Numbered from the stretch's first letter, positions 51,860-63,560 are shown. The stretch is DNA of 64,000 nt from Pseudoips prasinana (GCA_951640165.1 OX621259.1:1798001-1862000); one strand, 5' to 3'. Program-made: numbers and translations. Notes: generated from the sequence alone by a model not told the origin.

Positions 51860-52635
51860 TTGACCACTTATAATTATTTTAGAGAGGTATGAAAACCATA
51901 GCCTTAAAAACTATAGGTAGGTAGTCGTAAATTTTAATGAATTAGGCGGCCTTATCGCTATAATCTCTGTCAAGCAACTAATGAGTTGGATAACCCAAAA
52001 TTTATATGGACAACGAAAGGGGTAGAAGATAGTGTACAGAATAGATTGGAAATGACTGAGCAAAATTGCCTTACCTACAAAAATTGCGTAGGTAACTAAT
52101 ATCTACGTATATTTCGTTTATACGTATTAGTTACCTACGTAATTTTTACACATACACAAAGTATACTAAGATAACAATAGTTTAATTTGTTCTTTATAGA
52201 GTTTCTTATGAGCTTCAGACGTAGTAAAGTTGAGTTTATGAAAAATAGGGTCTCAGATTTTTAAAGCTTTCTGGAAATTTGTCTGAGAAATATATTTACG
52301 TAATAAGAACATAAAACACTGTGTGGTAGTATGTGTTCAACCTCTCGGATGGATTTCTATGTTCTTTCAACACTAAAGTTGCTAAATTGTTTGGCACGAG
52401 ACCATCCTAATGGGTATCATCGCATTGGGATAGTCTCCAAGCAATAGAGATATTTATGGTCGCATTCATATTATGATCTATCCTCGAGATAAAATTGTTT
52501 AAGGTGCTTGGGGGGCCACTGACCGGTTTGTAAGTCTTGCAAGTACAGCTGGGATTAAGTACTTTGAACTGGTCATAAAAATAAAAATGATAAGAGATCG
52601 TTAGTTGGGCGATTGATTTTCGCACTTAGCCTCCT
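51860..52635. other. Unassigned; imperfect palindrome at 52079-52148
   Basis: AAAATTGCGTAGGTAACTAATA pairs with TATTAGTTACCTACGTAATTTT with one mismatch. The rest carries no recognised feature. Confidence 0.4.
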
Positions 52636-52860
52636 GGGGGGCTACCGGCTAAGTCGTCGAACATCGGGATAGTGATAGGTTAAAAATGACTTAATCAATC
52701 GTTAAATCGGCTTCGACGTTGAAAATCGGTTCCGGACCATTTATGACGTCTCATGTGCTCATGGAAGCCGATTTAACGATTGATTGAGTCATTTTTAACC
52801 TTTATTTATTTGAACGCCGATCACTATCCCGATGTTCGGCTACTTAGCCGGTAGCCCCCC
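52636..52860. mobile_element. Palindromic MITE-2, copy 2 (225 bp)
   Basis: Ends GGGGGGCTACCGGCTAAG and CTTAGCCGGTAGCCCCCC are inverted over about 90 bp. The core (CGACGTTGAAAATCGGTTCC..CATTTATGACG) is in the opposite orientation to 25245-25486. Confidence 0.88.
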
Positions 52861-53590
52861 TGATTGGCCCTTGTACGTGAATGAGGCTTCAAAAGTTTGG
52901 CTGGAGTGCAGTGGCTTCGGATCGTTTAGGAACTTTGTCAGTTGGCTAGCAACGCGATTGCAGTGTAACAGTACGTGTTTCTGTCGATTAGGGGTCGTAT
53001 TGAAGTCGCTTAATCTTACTGGTTTTTTGTAGGGCGGTGTGGTATGTAGCAACAGTTATCAAGTGCTAGTCAGACTCACCTCGCGCAACTAGACACTATT
53101 GGATGAAAAAATATAATATACCGACTGCTTGTCAAAGAAAGTTTATTTCTGTTTAGCTTACTGCGTGAATGCATGGACTCGGCAATGCCCGTTCCCCTTT
53201 TGGGAATGCATTCGCTTTCGAGCGTTTATCAGAACAGATTGCAATTGGGAGTGCGAGAGTTTAATAAGAACACCTGGACTGTCAAAGACTGTAGCGCGTG
53301 AAGCGATGTTTTTGACACTTAAGTGTCATTCATCATTTCTTAAGAAATGCGCCTAACATTCACGTGGTTAAAAAATCGGTCAAAAAATTCAAAAACATGT
53401 ATAGACATGTCAACAAAAAAGCTATAAAATATTATACACCGTGACATTGGAATCACTCTGTCCTTGCAACTAAAATTGTTCAGACTACGCTGTTCTATCG
53501 TTTCATAGAATCAAAGGAAATAGAATTCGTGATTGGTCTTCCAAAATATAGTAATTATGAATTATAATACGTTAGATGTAACATGCAAAC
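52861..53590. other. Unassigned sequence
   Basis: The region 52880-53060 is somewhat GC-richer and open on both strands, but no protein family is evident. The sequence before the MITE (52400-52630) may be its continuation. Confidence 0.3.
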
Positions 53591-53599
53591 CTTAACTGA

Positions 53600-53810
53600 T
53601 CTTCACTAGCCACATGACTGGTATGCCACTTGAGAGTGAGTTCGATCCCTACCCAGAACAAATCTTTGTGTGATGAGCAAGATTATTTTTTCAGTTCCTG
53701 GGTGTAATATGTCTTGTTTGTGAATATTTGTATATTTGGCCAAAGTACAGGCTCTGCCTAGTTTGGTATCAGATGATAGTGCCTTAGTTGTCCCAAGATA
53801 TTTATTTATT
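53600..53810 (+). repeat. Old SINE C copy, plus strand
   Basis: GAGTTCGATCCCTACCCAGA, AATCTTTGTGTGATGAGCAA, GTACAGGCTCTGCCTAGTTT and ATCAGATGATAGTGCC. Diverged subfamily like 36950-37290. Confidence 0.65.
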
Positions 53811-53814
53811 TATA

Positions 53815-54790
53815 TCGTAATAGTCATCAAAATGTCAAACGTACCGTATTAACTATCGCCATGTTCATAATTACAATTATGTAAAGTCATTAGATAATTT
53901 ATCAATATTTCCAATACAAATAAATATTTAAATACTTCACCAGGATACTTGAGCCGTTTTCAAAGAGATGCAAATTAATTATTGAACTTGATACCAGCAG
54001 TTTACTAACTTAAATTAGTTTACGTGGAGGACGATGAATAACTTTAGCGCAATGATAAACATTCTCTTAATAATAATTTATACAAGCTATTCGTTATGAA
54101 ATTGAAATCACAGACATAAGGTGCTATATGTTTTAATGAAGTTTCTCGAGAAAATAGAGGATGTGCCACTAGGAGAATAGCCAAGACAAATCTTGAGCTT
54201 GAATTACATCCCGAGTGCACACAGACCTTGTCACCCATATAGATTCTTGTGTCTGTGAAGTCGAGAACGACGCCTTATTGAATATTGGAATTGGGTCTCA
54301 TATCACGTTTATATTTTTGACGGGATATACTTTTTGTAAGGAAATTATTTCGATTACTCATTAATAAATATATCTATATAGGTATCTGAAATCAGTCAGA
54401 CTTATCGATCAAGGCATAGCGGAAACCAATGGGTCTAGAATCATGAAATGTTCCACAAATATTTTTTAAGTGACGTAGATGTGCACTAAGCAATGATATT
54501 TGAATATTCAACCCGGGGTGAAAAGGGGTTGCAAAGTTTACATCAAACAACTTGTATTGACCAATTTTGAGCTTGGCAATTATATTCTTAAAATGATAAA
54601 AGAAATGGTAATCCATTATTAAGTGAATCAAAAAGGCAGCCAGCCAGTTTTCTCTTTTACAAATATAGTTATTCATAGATTTCAACCTCGTCGATGTCTG
54701 ATTTCTACTTAGATGCGGACGAAGTTGCGGTTTAATACTTGACGTTATTATAACTTTGAAGATATATAATTATCAATAAGTCTTTTTATA
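53815..54790. other. Unassigned AT-rich sequence
   Basis: No gene or repeat recognised. Confidence 0.3.
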
Positions 54791-54794
54791 CTTA

Positions 54795-55105
54795 AGAGGG
54801 GGACAAACGAGCAAGTCAGTCACCTGATGGTAAGTGATCACCGCCCCCCATGGACACTCGCAACACCAAGGAGTCGCGGCCTATTGCACAAACTATTGTT
54901 GCTCACCCTCCCTAATTTTAATGTTGTGTTGCTGAGTGTGAGTAAGGTCGCCAGAGCTCATAGAGGTGGGAGCTCTGGCGACCTTACTCACACTAAGCAA
55001 CACAATATTAAAATATTAATGTACTATTAAGGAATATCTTCTGTAAGGTGGAGGTACTTCCCCAGTCGGGCTGCTCTTTGAGCGAATGAACGCTGTGCCC
55101 GACCT
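54795..55105 (-). repeat. LINE 3'-UTR fragment containing a 44-bp hairpin
   Basis: GACAAACGAGCAAGTCAGTCA, CATGGACACTCGCAACACC and, after the hairpin, CTTCCCCAGTCGGGCTGCTC. The arms 54916-54959 and 54970-55013 are inverted with two mismatches and a 10-nt loop. The right arm is the normal LINE order (compare 21905-21950), so the left arm is the inverted duplicate. Confidence 0.8.
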
Positions 55106-55109
55106 CTAT

Positions 55110-55350
55110 TTTCAAATTTCCGATTTTATCATTTGTACATGCATAATACCAAAAAATACCTTGGTACCACATATCAAGTTTCTAGGTCATCTAGAAGTGG
55201 TGAAGTGATTTTGATATGTGAGTCAGTCATTCATAAAGATCCCGATTTTTGAATATTTATTCCGTTTGAGCTCAATTAAAATAATTTCATTGATTTAGCA
55301 AACGGTTTCATTTCACAAGTGAAGGGTTTTAATAAATGGGCTGAATTTCA
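55110..55350. other. Unassigned sequence
   Basis: No feature recognised. Confidence 0.3.
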
Positions 55351-55354
55351 TGTC

Positions 55355-55490
55355 ACCATCATCATCATATCAGCCTAAAAACGCGCACTGCTGGACAAAG
55401 GCCTCCCCCAAAGATCTCCACAATTGCCGGTCTTGCGCTATCCGCATCCAGCGACTACCAGCGACCCGCACAAGATGCTTGCCCACAGCT
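55355..55490 (-). pseudogene. RTE-type LINE C-terminus and tail, minus strand
   Basis: GCACTGCTGGACAAAGGCCT, CCACAATTGCCGGTCTTGCG and CCAGCGACCCGCACAAGATG encode, on the minus strand, the same C-terminal residues as 16128-16222, followed by CATCATCAT. Confidence 0.7.
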
Positions 55491-55499
55491 GCGTCGGCC

Positions 55500-55980
55500 G
55501 TCAAATTTTATGTATGTAGATTGTATAGTTTACGGGGTTGTGAAGCGGTCAAACATTTTCTCAAGATGGTTCATGTAATGACTTCGTGTGTTAGTTGTCC
55601 CAAGGTATTTATAGATTTATTTAATGATGTTGATGATAGTATCGAATGTCACCTGAATAGTAAATATCCACTTCTAGAGAAATATTCCAGCAAAGTTTAG
55701 AAAACATGATTTCCACCAGCTCGAAATTCTTTTTACTATGAAAATAAACGGAACTAAACGAACGTTAAACAAAATAAAAGTAGCGCTTAAGCACACACCA
55801 TTAAAAGAGATTTAAAGTTTCACGAAGCGGAGGCATTTCACGGCTCCGAATATTTTATATATTCAACTTTTATCGAGGAAGGGGATGTAACGTTAACTTG
55901 TACAAACGACTTGATAAGTGTTGATTGCCTTTGGGTGGCTTGTCACGGCAATTTATTTGGTGTCTGTGGGTTGGTGCCGA
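55500..55980. other. Unassigned sequence
   Basis: Continuation of the open frame to 55700 (HFLKMVHVMTSCVSCPKVFI) has no recognised domain. Confidence 0.3.
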
Positions 55981-55984
55981 TTAT

Positions 55985-56240
55985 TTCTTAAGGGCCTGGG
56001 ACGTGGTTTTCAAATGCTTGCCTTGTACGCCGCAGGTCGTGGGTTCGATTCCCACCCAGGACTGATATTTGTGTGCATGACCATGTCTGTTTATTCCGTG
56101 TTTGCGTGTAATTATCTATATAAGAATGTATTTATAAAAGAAAAGTAGTATAATATTATGTAGTACATCAGTTAACTGCTTTCCCTAGTACAAGCTCTGC
56201 TTAGCTTGGGATTAGATATATGTGTATGTGAATAATGTCC
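55985..56240 (+). repeat. SINE C, plus strand
   Basis: TTGCCTTGTACGCCGCAGGT, box B GGGTTCGATTCCC, ATATTTGTGTGCATGACCAT, AGTACAAGCTCTGCTTAGCT and AATAATGTCCCAGGATATT. Confidence 0.85.
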
Positions 56241-56429
56241 CAGGATATTTCATAATTCAATAAAGTAATTAAAGTATCATAATAAGCCGTCACGCCAAAG
56301 TAAGAAATATCCATTGGTGTGATGTGCCAACACAGTTCAATAAATTGTTTTATAATAACTTATCGTCTGTAAGTGTAGTGCCAGCAATTTTTTAATTTTA
56401 CTAAATTTGTTGCAGACGTGTGGTTTTGA

Positions 56430-56660
56430 GTCGTGTGGTATCCGACCTACAAAGACTAACAGAGCCACCCCATACCATCCCGTGGGTGTTGTAAAAGGCG
56501 ACTAAGGGATACTCCAGGTAGTTGGGCAGTAGCTACCACCTAAGGAGACACCAACTCGCATGCAAAGCGCGGTGGGTAAGGCAGAACCCTCCAAATTTCA
56601 ACATTATAGAAACCTTTGTGGGAGGCCTATATCCAGCAGTGGACGATACCAGACTGATGA
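56430..56660 (+). repeat. LINE 3'-end fragment, plus strand
   Basis: CCATCCCGTGGGTGTTGTAA, AGGCGACTAAGGGATA, GGGAGGCCTATATCCAGCAG and TGGACG, then GATGATT-type tail. A different family from 42695-42953. Confidence 0.65.
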
Positions 56661-56664
56661 TTAT

Positions 56665-56960
56665 TATGATGATGTATGGACTTGGGTATGAGAAGATTAC
56701 TTCTACTACTTCTCAATTAGCGTTGTTTTTGTAATTACTATTTAAATACTGTGCATATCTGCATTTTTTACAAGACAAGGAATTTATATTAAATAACTTA
56801 GTATCATTAATGTTGTGTTATGAAAATAAAACTATAGTAGTTTTTTTTTAATTAATCGAGTTTATTCTGACCAGCATTATACTGTGTTCATTTTATTTGA
56901 TGTTATGTAATCACTTGGTTAAAACTTTTCTCTGTACTTATCACCTGCGATAAATTAATA
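56665..56960. other. Unassigned sequence
   Basis: No feature recognised. Confidence 0.3.
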
Positions 56961-56964
56961 TCAT

Positions 56965-57205
56965 GGGACGACCAACACAAGACCATTTGATCCCAATCTA
57001 GGCAGTGCCTGTGACCAGACAACTGATAAACTATACCGAATACTTCAATATTACTAAAAATATAAAGATTATAGATAAATTACAACCAAACACAGAACAA
57101 ATAATCGTGCTCCTCACACAAAGATTTATCCTGAGTGGGCATCGAACCAACGACCTCTGGATTGACAGTAGGTTCACTAATCGGTCGACCAACAGGCCAG
57201 TCATA
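56965..57205 (-). repeat. Old SINE C copy, minus strand
   Basis: ATCATGGGACGACCAACACA, CATTTGATCCCAATCTAGGC, AATAATCGTGCTCCTCACAC and the head near 57140-57195. Confidence 0.6.
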
Positions 57206-57209
57206 TAGA

Positions 57210-57945
57210 AGTAGCTGTACATTTATTAGTGTTGCAAGTTAAGGGAAATTGTGTTAAATATTATATATTGCGTGTTTTGTCATATTACGTGTTTTGAAAA
57301 ACCTGTTCAAGCGCTTGGAGAGTGCATAGCGTGGAAATAGTATGGAATCATAATTATAATAACGTCCTACGTTTAAGTGATCCGGAATCTTTAAATATAT
57401 TATGTAGCACATAGTTACTTCATTACGTTCTCTTTTAACGGATATCCTCCATGCTGTCGTGAAGAGAGACTAAAAATTTACTTTTATTCGACCCTTCTGT
57501 TCAGCTAAACGCAATTCCTAGTTTCAATAGATGCAACACAATTAGTATATTTGCCAAAAAAATCTTACTACTACTTGACCTTTATGTAAGTCAGCTATCT
57601 CCTATAAGTATAAAATATGAAGCACAATATTCAGCCTCCAAAGTAAGGGATTACTGACTTATTACACAATGTTGGGAATGTTGTTACTACTAAACTAACG
57701 ATAACCAAATATTTATACTGAGAAAGGAATTTCGAAAATTCAACCTTTAAAGTCTTCTTCTTAGCGAGTCGATGGCAATCTAAACTGTACGATGGCAATC
57801 CCAAATTCATGTAAAACGAAACCTTTAAAGTAAGGGTTGATAGTTTGTATAGAAGTTCGTAAAATTGGAGGCTAAGCAAGTATACATTAAGCTCAGATAG
57901 AGAAGTAAGTAAGTAAGTATTTATTTCGCTTAAAAACGTGGTACA
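57210..57945. other. Unassigned sequence
   Basis: A short diverged repeat (ACCTTTAAAGT twice, CGATGGCAATC twice) lies near 57740-57830. No gene recognised. Confidence 0.3.
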
Positions 57946-57974
57946 TACACGATGTTTACATAAGGTTTAATTGC

Positions 57975-58075
57975 ACGCAGACTCGGAATAAACAGACATG
58001 GTCATGCCCACAAATATCAGTCCTGGGTGAGAATCGAACCCACGACCTGCGGTGTACAAGGCAAGCATTGAAGCT
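57975..58075 (-). repeat. SINE C head and body, minus strand
   Basis: GCAGACTCGGAATAAACAGAC, ATGGTCATGCCCACAAATAT and box B GGGTTCGATTCTC on the minus strand. Confidence 0.75.
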
Positions 58076-58224
58076 AAAGCATTTTGAAAATGTCATGGAA
58101 TATGATATATGGGTTAAATGTTTCCACTGAGCTGTGTTGTTAATTAGGTTATTATTAAAAAAGTTAAAGCGTTAGGTATAATTACTTTAAGAGAATGTAG
58201 AATGGATTGTATAGATAAGAGTGT

Positions 58225-58270
58225 GACAACACGTGATATGGTTCGTAGGTTCGATTCTCACCCGCACTTT
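58225..58270 (+). repeat. tRNA-like SINE head fragment
   Basis: ATGGTTCGTAGGTTCGATTC then TCACCCGCAC, a box-B-bearing remnant. Confidence 0.4.
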
Positions 58271-58454
58271 AAAGAATCCATTAAAATAAAATTTCTGAAA
58301 ATTTCTCAAAGCTCAAAAGACCAAATTTTACAATAAATACCCTTAATTATTTAGGGGAACAGTAAAAGAAGATTTGCAACAATAGATTGTAATTTGTATG
58401 AAACTTATTAATTGTGAAAATAAAAATATGCATACGTAAACTCACAAATATATG

Positions 58455-58615
58455 AGATAGGCTGAGTTCAGAGTAAAATAGCAGCCAATTCCATAGTATT
58501 TTAGTTTCACAATGAGCCTATGGTTATACATGCAATCAAAAGCTTTAGATAGATCACAGAAAACTCCTAGCGCATCCTGTGACCCATACCAAGCCTCCGA
58601 TATACACTTCATTAG
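58455..58615 (-). pseudogene. CR1/Jockey-type reverse transcriptase motif A fragment, minus strand
   Basis: The minus strand reads SEAWYGSQDALGVFCDLSKA, then FDC and HRLIVKLKYYGI. It is nearly the same sequence as in the frame at 3779-4459, so it belongs to the same LINE family. About 50 codons remain. Confidence 0.8.
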
Positions 58616-58685
58616 TGCAATCCCATATTAGACGTGCACATAAGATTTACTGTTTAACTACTTTGTATTTTCATATATATAATTA

Positions 58686-58996
58686 ACTAGCTGTGCCCGC
58701 GACTTCATCCGCGTGTTAATTAGTTTATTTCGTTTTTTAGTAAAATAAAAGACTTTTTCTAAAATAAAATTAGCCTAAGTTACTCCTTATTGCATCCGCT
58801 ACCTGCCAATAAAAGTCCCGTCAAAATCGGTCCACCCGTTTCAGAGATTAGCCGGAACAAACAGACAGACAGACAGACAAAAATTGTAAAAAATTTTATT
58901 TTGGTGTATGTACCGTATATACATTCATATTTATGTAGTAAAAACCGGTTATTTCAATATTACAAACAGACACTCCAATTTTATTTATTTGTATAG
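58686..58996 (+). repeat. RTE-like element, GCCCGCGACTTCATCCGCG subfamily, full copy
   Basis: CTAGCTGTGCCCGCGACTTC, AAAATCGGTCCACCCGTTTC, AGAGATTAGCCGGAACAAAC, (CAGA)n, and the end TTTATTTGTATAGAT. Confidence 0.75.
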
Positions 58997-58999
58997 ATT

Positions 59000-59250
59000 A
59001 CATATTTTATTTTCACTAGTGCGATTTTAGACAAGCTATTTTTACCGACCGATTTGGCTGTGCTGCCAGCCTAATTAGGTACCTAATTAAGTTGTCTACG
59101 TCCTATGTGAAACAGGTAATAATATATGACTGAATGACTCTGTACAATCAAATGTGTTTTAGAGAACCGATTGGCAAAAAATAATTAAACCAGTAAGAAG
59201 GAAAACTATAAACAAATAGAACCCTGCGGGCTAAGCACCTTAGCTTTGAT
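59000..59250. other. Unassigned sequence
   Basis: No feature recognised. Confidence 0.3.
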
Positions 59251-59252
59251 GG

Positions 59253-59690
59253 CTGTTGGCGTGGTTGGGGGGTTTTCACGCTGCAGGCCATGGGTTTGAC
59301 TTCCACCCAGGACAAATATTTAAATAATAATAATAATATCTAGGGACAATGTCACAGAGATCATCCTAGCCCCAAACTAAGCAAAGCTTGTACTATGGGT
59401 ACCAGGCGACGATATACATACTTATATAGATAGATAAACACTTAAATACATAGAAAACATCCATGACTCAGAAACAAATATTCGTGCTCATCACACAAAT
59501 TTTTGCACTTACCGGGATTCGAACCCAGGACCACTAGCTTCGTAGGCAGGAGCACCACCAACTAGGCTACGGCCGTCAAATGCATGAGCATGTCTGTTTG
59601 TCCTGTGTCTGGGTGTAATTATCTATATAAGTATGTATTTATGTATTTATCTATCTAGCAGAACACAGTTGCTACGAGGCATATTGAGGT
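59253..59690 (+). repeat. SINE C, plus strand, interrupted by SINE A
   Basis: Head (TTGGCGTGGTTGGGGGGTTT, box-B-like GGGTTTGACTTCC) to GGACAAATATT. The body resumes ATGCATGAGCATGTCTGTTT after the inserted SINE A. Confidence 0.8.
59322..59574 (-). repeat. SINE A inserted into SINE C, minus strand
   Basis: AATAATAATAATATCTAGGG to CTAGGCTACGG. It agrees closely with 34713-34953, with intact promoter boxes. Confidence 0.9.
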
Positions 59691-59966
59691 AGTGTATTTT
59701 GTATAATCTATAAAAAATTACCGTCACAAATCAGATCCATTAATAGTTCAGATACGTTTAAAAATAAACTTAACCCCCTATCTTCAAGAAAAAGCGTACT
59801 ACGCGGTTACTGAGTTTTTAAATACAGTACAGTAGTCTATACTAATTATGTTATCCCAATGATTATTGTACCTCTCATTCTATCATAACAAAATTATAAT
59901 TGATTTAAGTTTAAGATTTGCATGCCAAAATGGTGAAAAAATAGTTACATTAGCACATTTTATAAA

Positions 59967-60505
59967 TTAGAACATAGGTGGGTATGGCAGAAAAAGAATG
60001 AAAGTAAAATAAATGCAGTGGAAATGAGAGCTCTGAAAAGTATGTGTGGTGTGACTTTGAGAGACAGAATTCAAAATACTGATGTAAGAGAGCGTTGTGG
60101 TGTGAAAGAGGATGTAGTCACAAAGATTGAAAAAGGTATGCTGAGATGGTTTGGCCATTTAGAAAGGATGAATGAAAGAAGACTGACAAAAGAAGTATAC
60201 CTGGCCTGTGTGAATGGTACAACCGGAAGGGGAAGACCTCGTAGAACATTCTCTGATCAAATTGGAGACGTACTTAAGAAAGGTCAGGTCAGAAGTACCC
60301 TAAACTGGCGAGCATGTATGAAGAATATAATGTCAGTAAACGAAGCGAAAGAGTTGTGCAAGGATCGTGACAAATGGAAGTCCGTTGTCTCTGCCTACCC
60401 TTCTGGGAGACAGGCGTGAGTCTATGTATGTATATATGTATGTAGAACATCTTGTATACACTTATATTTGCAAATAAAGATTATTGTATTGTATTGTATT
60501 CCATA
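59967..60505 (+). pseudogene. LINE C-terminal coding end and 3' tail
   Basis: The open frame 60018-60419 and its upstream continuation ([18 protein letters not shown]) carry [20 protein letters not shown], then [33 protein letters not shown] and [18 protein letters not shown] before a stop. These are the final residues of a common lepidopteran LINE polyprotein. The RT and EN domains are missing (5' truncation). The tail ends (TTGTA)n after AATAAAG. The same 3' end was reused at 1935-2000 and, in antisense, in 38811-39467. Confidence 0.85.
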
Positions 60506-60745
60506 GGTCGGCTTAGTTTGGGGTCATATAGTAGTGTGCGATAGATATTAGAATGTGATCTTCATCTCTTTTCAAAGTTATTACACCTTTCATCCCTTTT
60601 CATAGCTAAATTTCTTAAGGAATTATTTTCTGCGCTAGCTCTGCGGTCATCAACACATACTGTATAAAAGATGGAATCTACAAAAGCCATATATAAAATA
60701 TAGCCATACTCCTTCCACTGAATAATATCGTAATGTGATATAACG
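60506..60745. other. Unassigned sequence
   Basis: No feature recognised between the LINE tail and the next LINE. Confidence 0.3.
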
Positions 60746-60749
60746 AACC

Positions 60750-62975
60750 AGGCCCAATCAAGCTCGGACTAATATCAATATATTGCGAGAGAGACAAAAA
60801 CATAGAGGACAATATCAGATCGGTGAAGGCAAAATTAACAAAAATGCCCACCAAGTACAACATCGTCGCTGGGGACATAAATGCTTGGAGTCACTGGTGG
60901 GGCAGCAGCTCGGAGGACCAAAGAGGAGCCGCATACACCGCCGTTCTCGACGAGATGAACTTTCATATACTCAATAAGGGAGATACACCAACCTTTGAGA
61001 CAAGCAGAAGAGGAAAACTATACACCAGTATGGTAGACGTCACTGCGTGCAACCAGCCACTTCTAGGCAAGATAGAAGAGTGGAAAGTCAACAGTCATAC
61101 AGAACAGAAGTCTGATCACTTCAGACCATAATGCCATCACATTTAAGTTGCGACTGCAAGGGGTTCTAAAACCTTTAAAACTCCAAACAACGCGCATATT
61201 TAACATAAAGAAGGCAAAGTGGATAGACTTCAGAAACCTCCTTAAAAGAACGCTACAGGAGAGGCACATAGACTTGGCAGCAATCAAAGAGATTAAGTCA
61301 CCAGGGGAATTTCACCATTCCAAAAGTGGGACCAAGGAAAGAAAGCGCAGGTACACCGTGGTGGACACCGGAGCTGGGAGACCTAAAACAAGAAGTCCTA
61401 AGGCGCAAAAGGCGCATCCGCAACGCTGCCTCCTTCAGGAGACAACACATCATCGAAGAGTACAAAAGCGCCAGCGCAGAGTACTCCAAAAAAGTGGCTG
61501 AGGCACAGACAAAGAGCTGGATGGAATTCCACCCAGGAAAGAGAAAGTATGTGGGAAGGTATATACAGAGTCATAAGAAGGACAACCAGAAGCAGGGAAG
61601 ACAATCTCCTCCGAAACACAGATGGCAACACCATAAGCCCAGAGGAATCGGCAGAACTACTTGGAAAGACCTTTTATCCTGACGACACTGAGAACACCGA
61701 CTTACAATACTACAAACAACTCAGGCCAAAAGTGGCAAAGAGTCAACCAGAGCATCGCAACCAACTAAGCCCAGATGACCCACCATTCCAACAAGCAGAA
61801 CTGGACCAAGTGCTACTAGCACTTAACCCAAAAAAAGCCCCAAGGCCAGATAGACTAACATCGGACATCTGCACAGAAGCCATCAAATGTGAAAAGGAGG
61901 TGTTCATGGCGATAGCCAACAAATGCCTGTCATTAGCACATTCCCCAGACAAATTTATATATATAAATATTTTAAGAATGAAAAAACATTCAAAATTCTC
62001 TATTGCACTTATGTGCGTAGCATATTAGAATACTCCTGCCAAGTCTGGAACCCCCGCTACGACACATATATTTCGCGAATAGAAAATGTCCAACGGAAGT
62101 TCATCAAATATATGTGTTATCGACTTAATCGTAGGTATACGCATGAAGAATATCATAAGCTCTGTGCTGAATTTCACATTCTACCGTTGGTCACTCGTCG
62201 TGAAATAGCTGATGTTATTTTCTTTTTGAAATTGTTAAGAGGATCCATTGATTGTCCTGAACTTCTGTCGAAAATCCCATTAAATGTACCAAGAGCAGGA
62301 GCAAGACAAACAAATCCTATATATCTTCCCTTAGTACCAACAAATTACAGACAGAATGCATAATTGTGGCGAGCGAGCAGTAGCCTTAATAAGTGTTACA
62401 AAGAGCATAAGTTTGACATATTTAATGCTAGACCAGAGGCAGTACGACGGTTACTAAGTCAAGCTTTTTTTTTTCACAATATTTGAACTAATTAGGGCCC
62501 ATATTTGTTGTTATTAAGTATTAATTTGTTATGTTTTTGTGTTTCTTTTTTTCTTTTCTTGCAAGAATGTTCACACTAGTTCATAACTAACTTAAAATAT
62601 TGCCTATTAGCGAATACCTGTTATTGGCTTCATGTCGCTTATTATATTGTTATCTTTGTTACCAATGTATAGCTGTTGGTCTTCCAAGAATAAATAAATA
62701 AATGGAAAATAGCACATGTGGTCATCCTGCGAAAACCTGGCAAAGAAGACTATACTCACCTCAAATCATACAGACCAATTGGCCTCCTATCAGTCCTCGG
62801 AAAAATTGTAGAGAAAATGATGATAGGAAGAATCCAATGGCATATCCTTCCAACTCTCAATAATAACCAGTATGGCTTCATACCACAGCGAAGCACAGAG
62901 GACGCCCTCTATAATTTAGTCAACTACATAGATGAGAGGAAATAAACAACAAGAAGAGTGTACTCACTGAACATC
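60750..62975 (+). pseudogene. LINE polyprotein (APE-type endonuclease to start of RT), broken and split by another LINE
   Basis: A LINE polyprotein read in pieces. Endonuclease C-terminal part: GDINAWSHWWGSSSEDQRGA, MNFHILNKGDTPTFET, SMVDVTACNQPLLG (about 60823-61100). Linker: GTPWWTPELGDLKQEVLRRK (61326 frame). Pre-RT: ELDQVLLALNPKKAPRPDRL (61549 frame). The coding sequence is interrupted at about 61950 by another LINE and resumes at 62702 with WKIAHVVILRKPGKEDYTHL, KSYRPIGLLSVLGKIVEKMM and QYGFIPQRSTEDALYNL, reaching motif A (SLNIEGAF) at about 62975. Frame changes occur near 61130, 61320 and 61550. The rest of the RT is absent. R1/LOA-like by motif, not certain. Confidence 0.85.
61950..62701 (+). 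pseudogene. LINE C-terminal fragment inserted inside another LINE's coding sequence
   Basis: From about 61955 the plus-strand frame reads KTFKILYCTYVRSILEYSCQ, VWNPRYDTYISRIENVQRKF and LPLVTRREIADVIFFLKLL, typical of the post-RT region of CR1/Jockey-type LINEs. A 3' UTR follows and ends in ATAAATAAATAAAT. The interrupted host LINE resumes directly after (AATGGAAAATAGC), with ACAAAT just before the insertion. Frame 61923-62363 is open but lacks RT. Confidence 0.88.
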
Positions 62976-62977
62976 GA

Positions 62978-63560
62978 GGGTGCTTTCCACACACAAACAG
63001 GTGTACTGGTGCACTGCCGATATCGCGAAGTTGCGCATCGCATGCGTGGCAGTCAGGTGCCAGTACACCCGATACCGGAGGAGCCGTCGTCGGGTCCCTG
63101 AAAAAGAGGCCACGCTATATGAAGTGTACCGCGCGACGAAAGAGGCTCTGTGGCTGGCCATCGGTAAAGCCAAAACGCGAAGAAGAAGATATTGGAGACT
63201 CTGGATGGAGATCCGTGGGGTCGCCCTTATCGCATAGGGAAGCAGCGTTGCTGGTGACGGCGGCGGTCTCACAGATGGTGAGCCGCATTCAGCGCCTCGG
63301 CCTGGAGGGGGTCCTTAACAAGTCAGAGGCCATGATGTTCCACGGTACCCGGCGGGCGCCGCCACCCGGATCACGCATAGTGGTCGGAGGGGTCCGGATC
63401 GCTGTCGAGGCTACCATGAAGTACCTGGGATTGGTGCCCATTTCGGACCCCACTTACGGAGGCTAGTGCCTAAGCTGATGGGCGCGCTACACATCCGGAC
63501 CCGAGGCGGCGGCTGGGCCGGGGGTTGCGGAAATATCGTACGTTCCCGTGACCCCCGGCG
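62978..63560 (+). pseudogene. R1-clade LINE fragment with the reverse transcriptase core deleted
   Basis: In order: VYWCTADIAKLRIACVAVR, ATLYEVYRATKEALWLAIG, then in another frame LETLDGDPWGRPYRI (the segment before the RT). Directly afterwards come RIQRLGLEGVLNKSEAMMFH, GTRRAPPPGS and IAVEATMKYLGL, which lie after the catalytic motif of R1-type elements. The palm motifs between them are missing. GC-rich codon use contrasts with the neighbouring LINE. The left joint at about 62976 fuses it to motif A of the preceding LINE. Confidence 0.8.
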
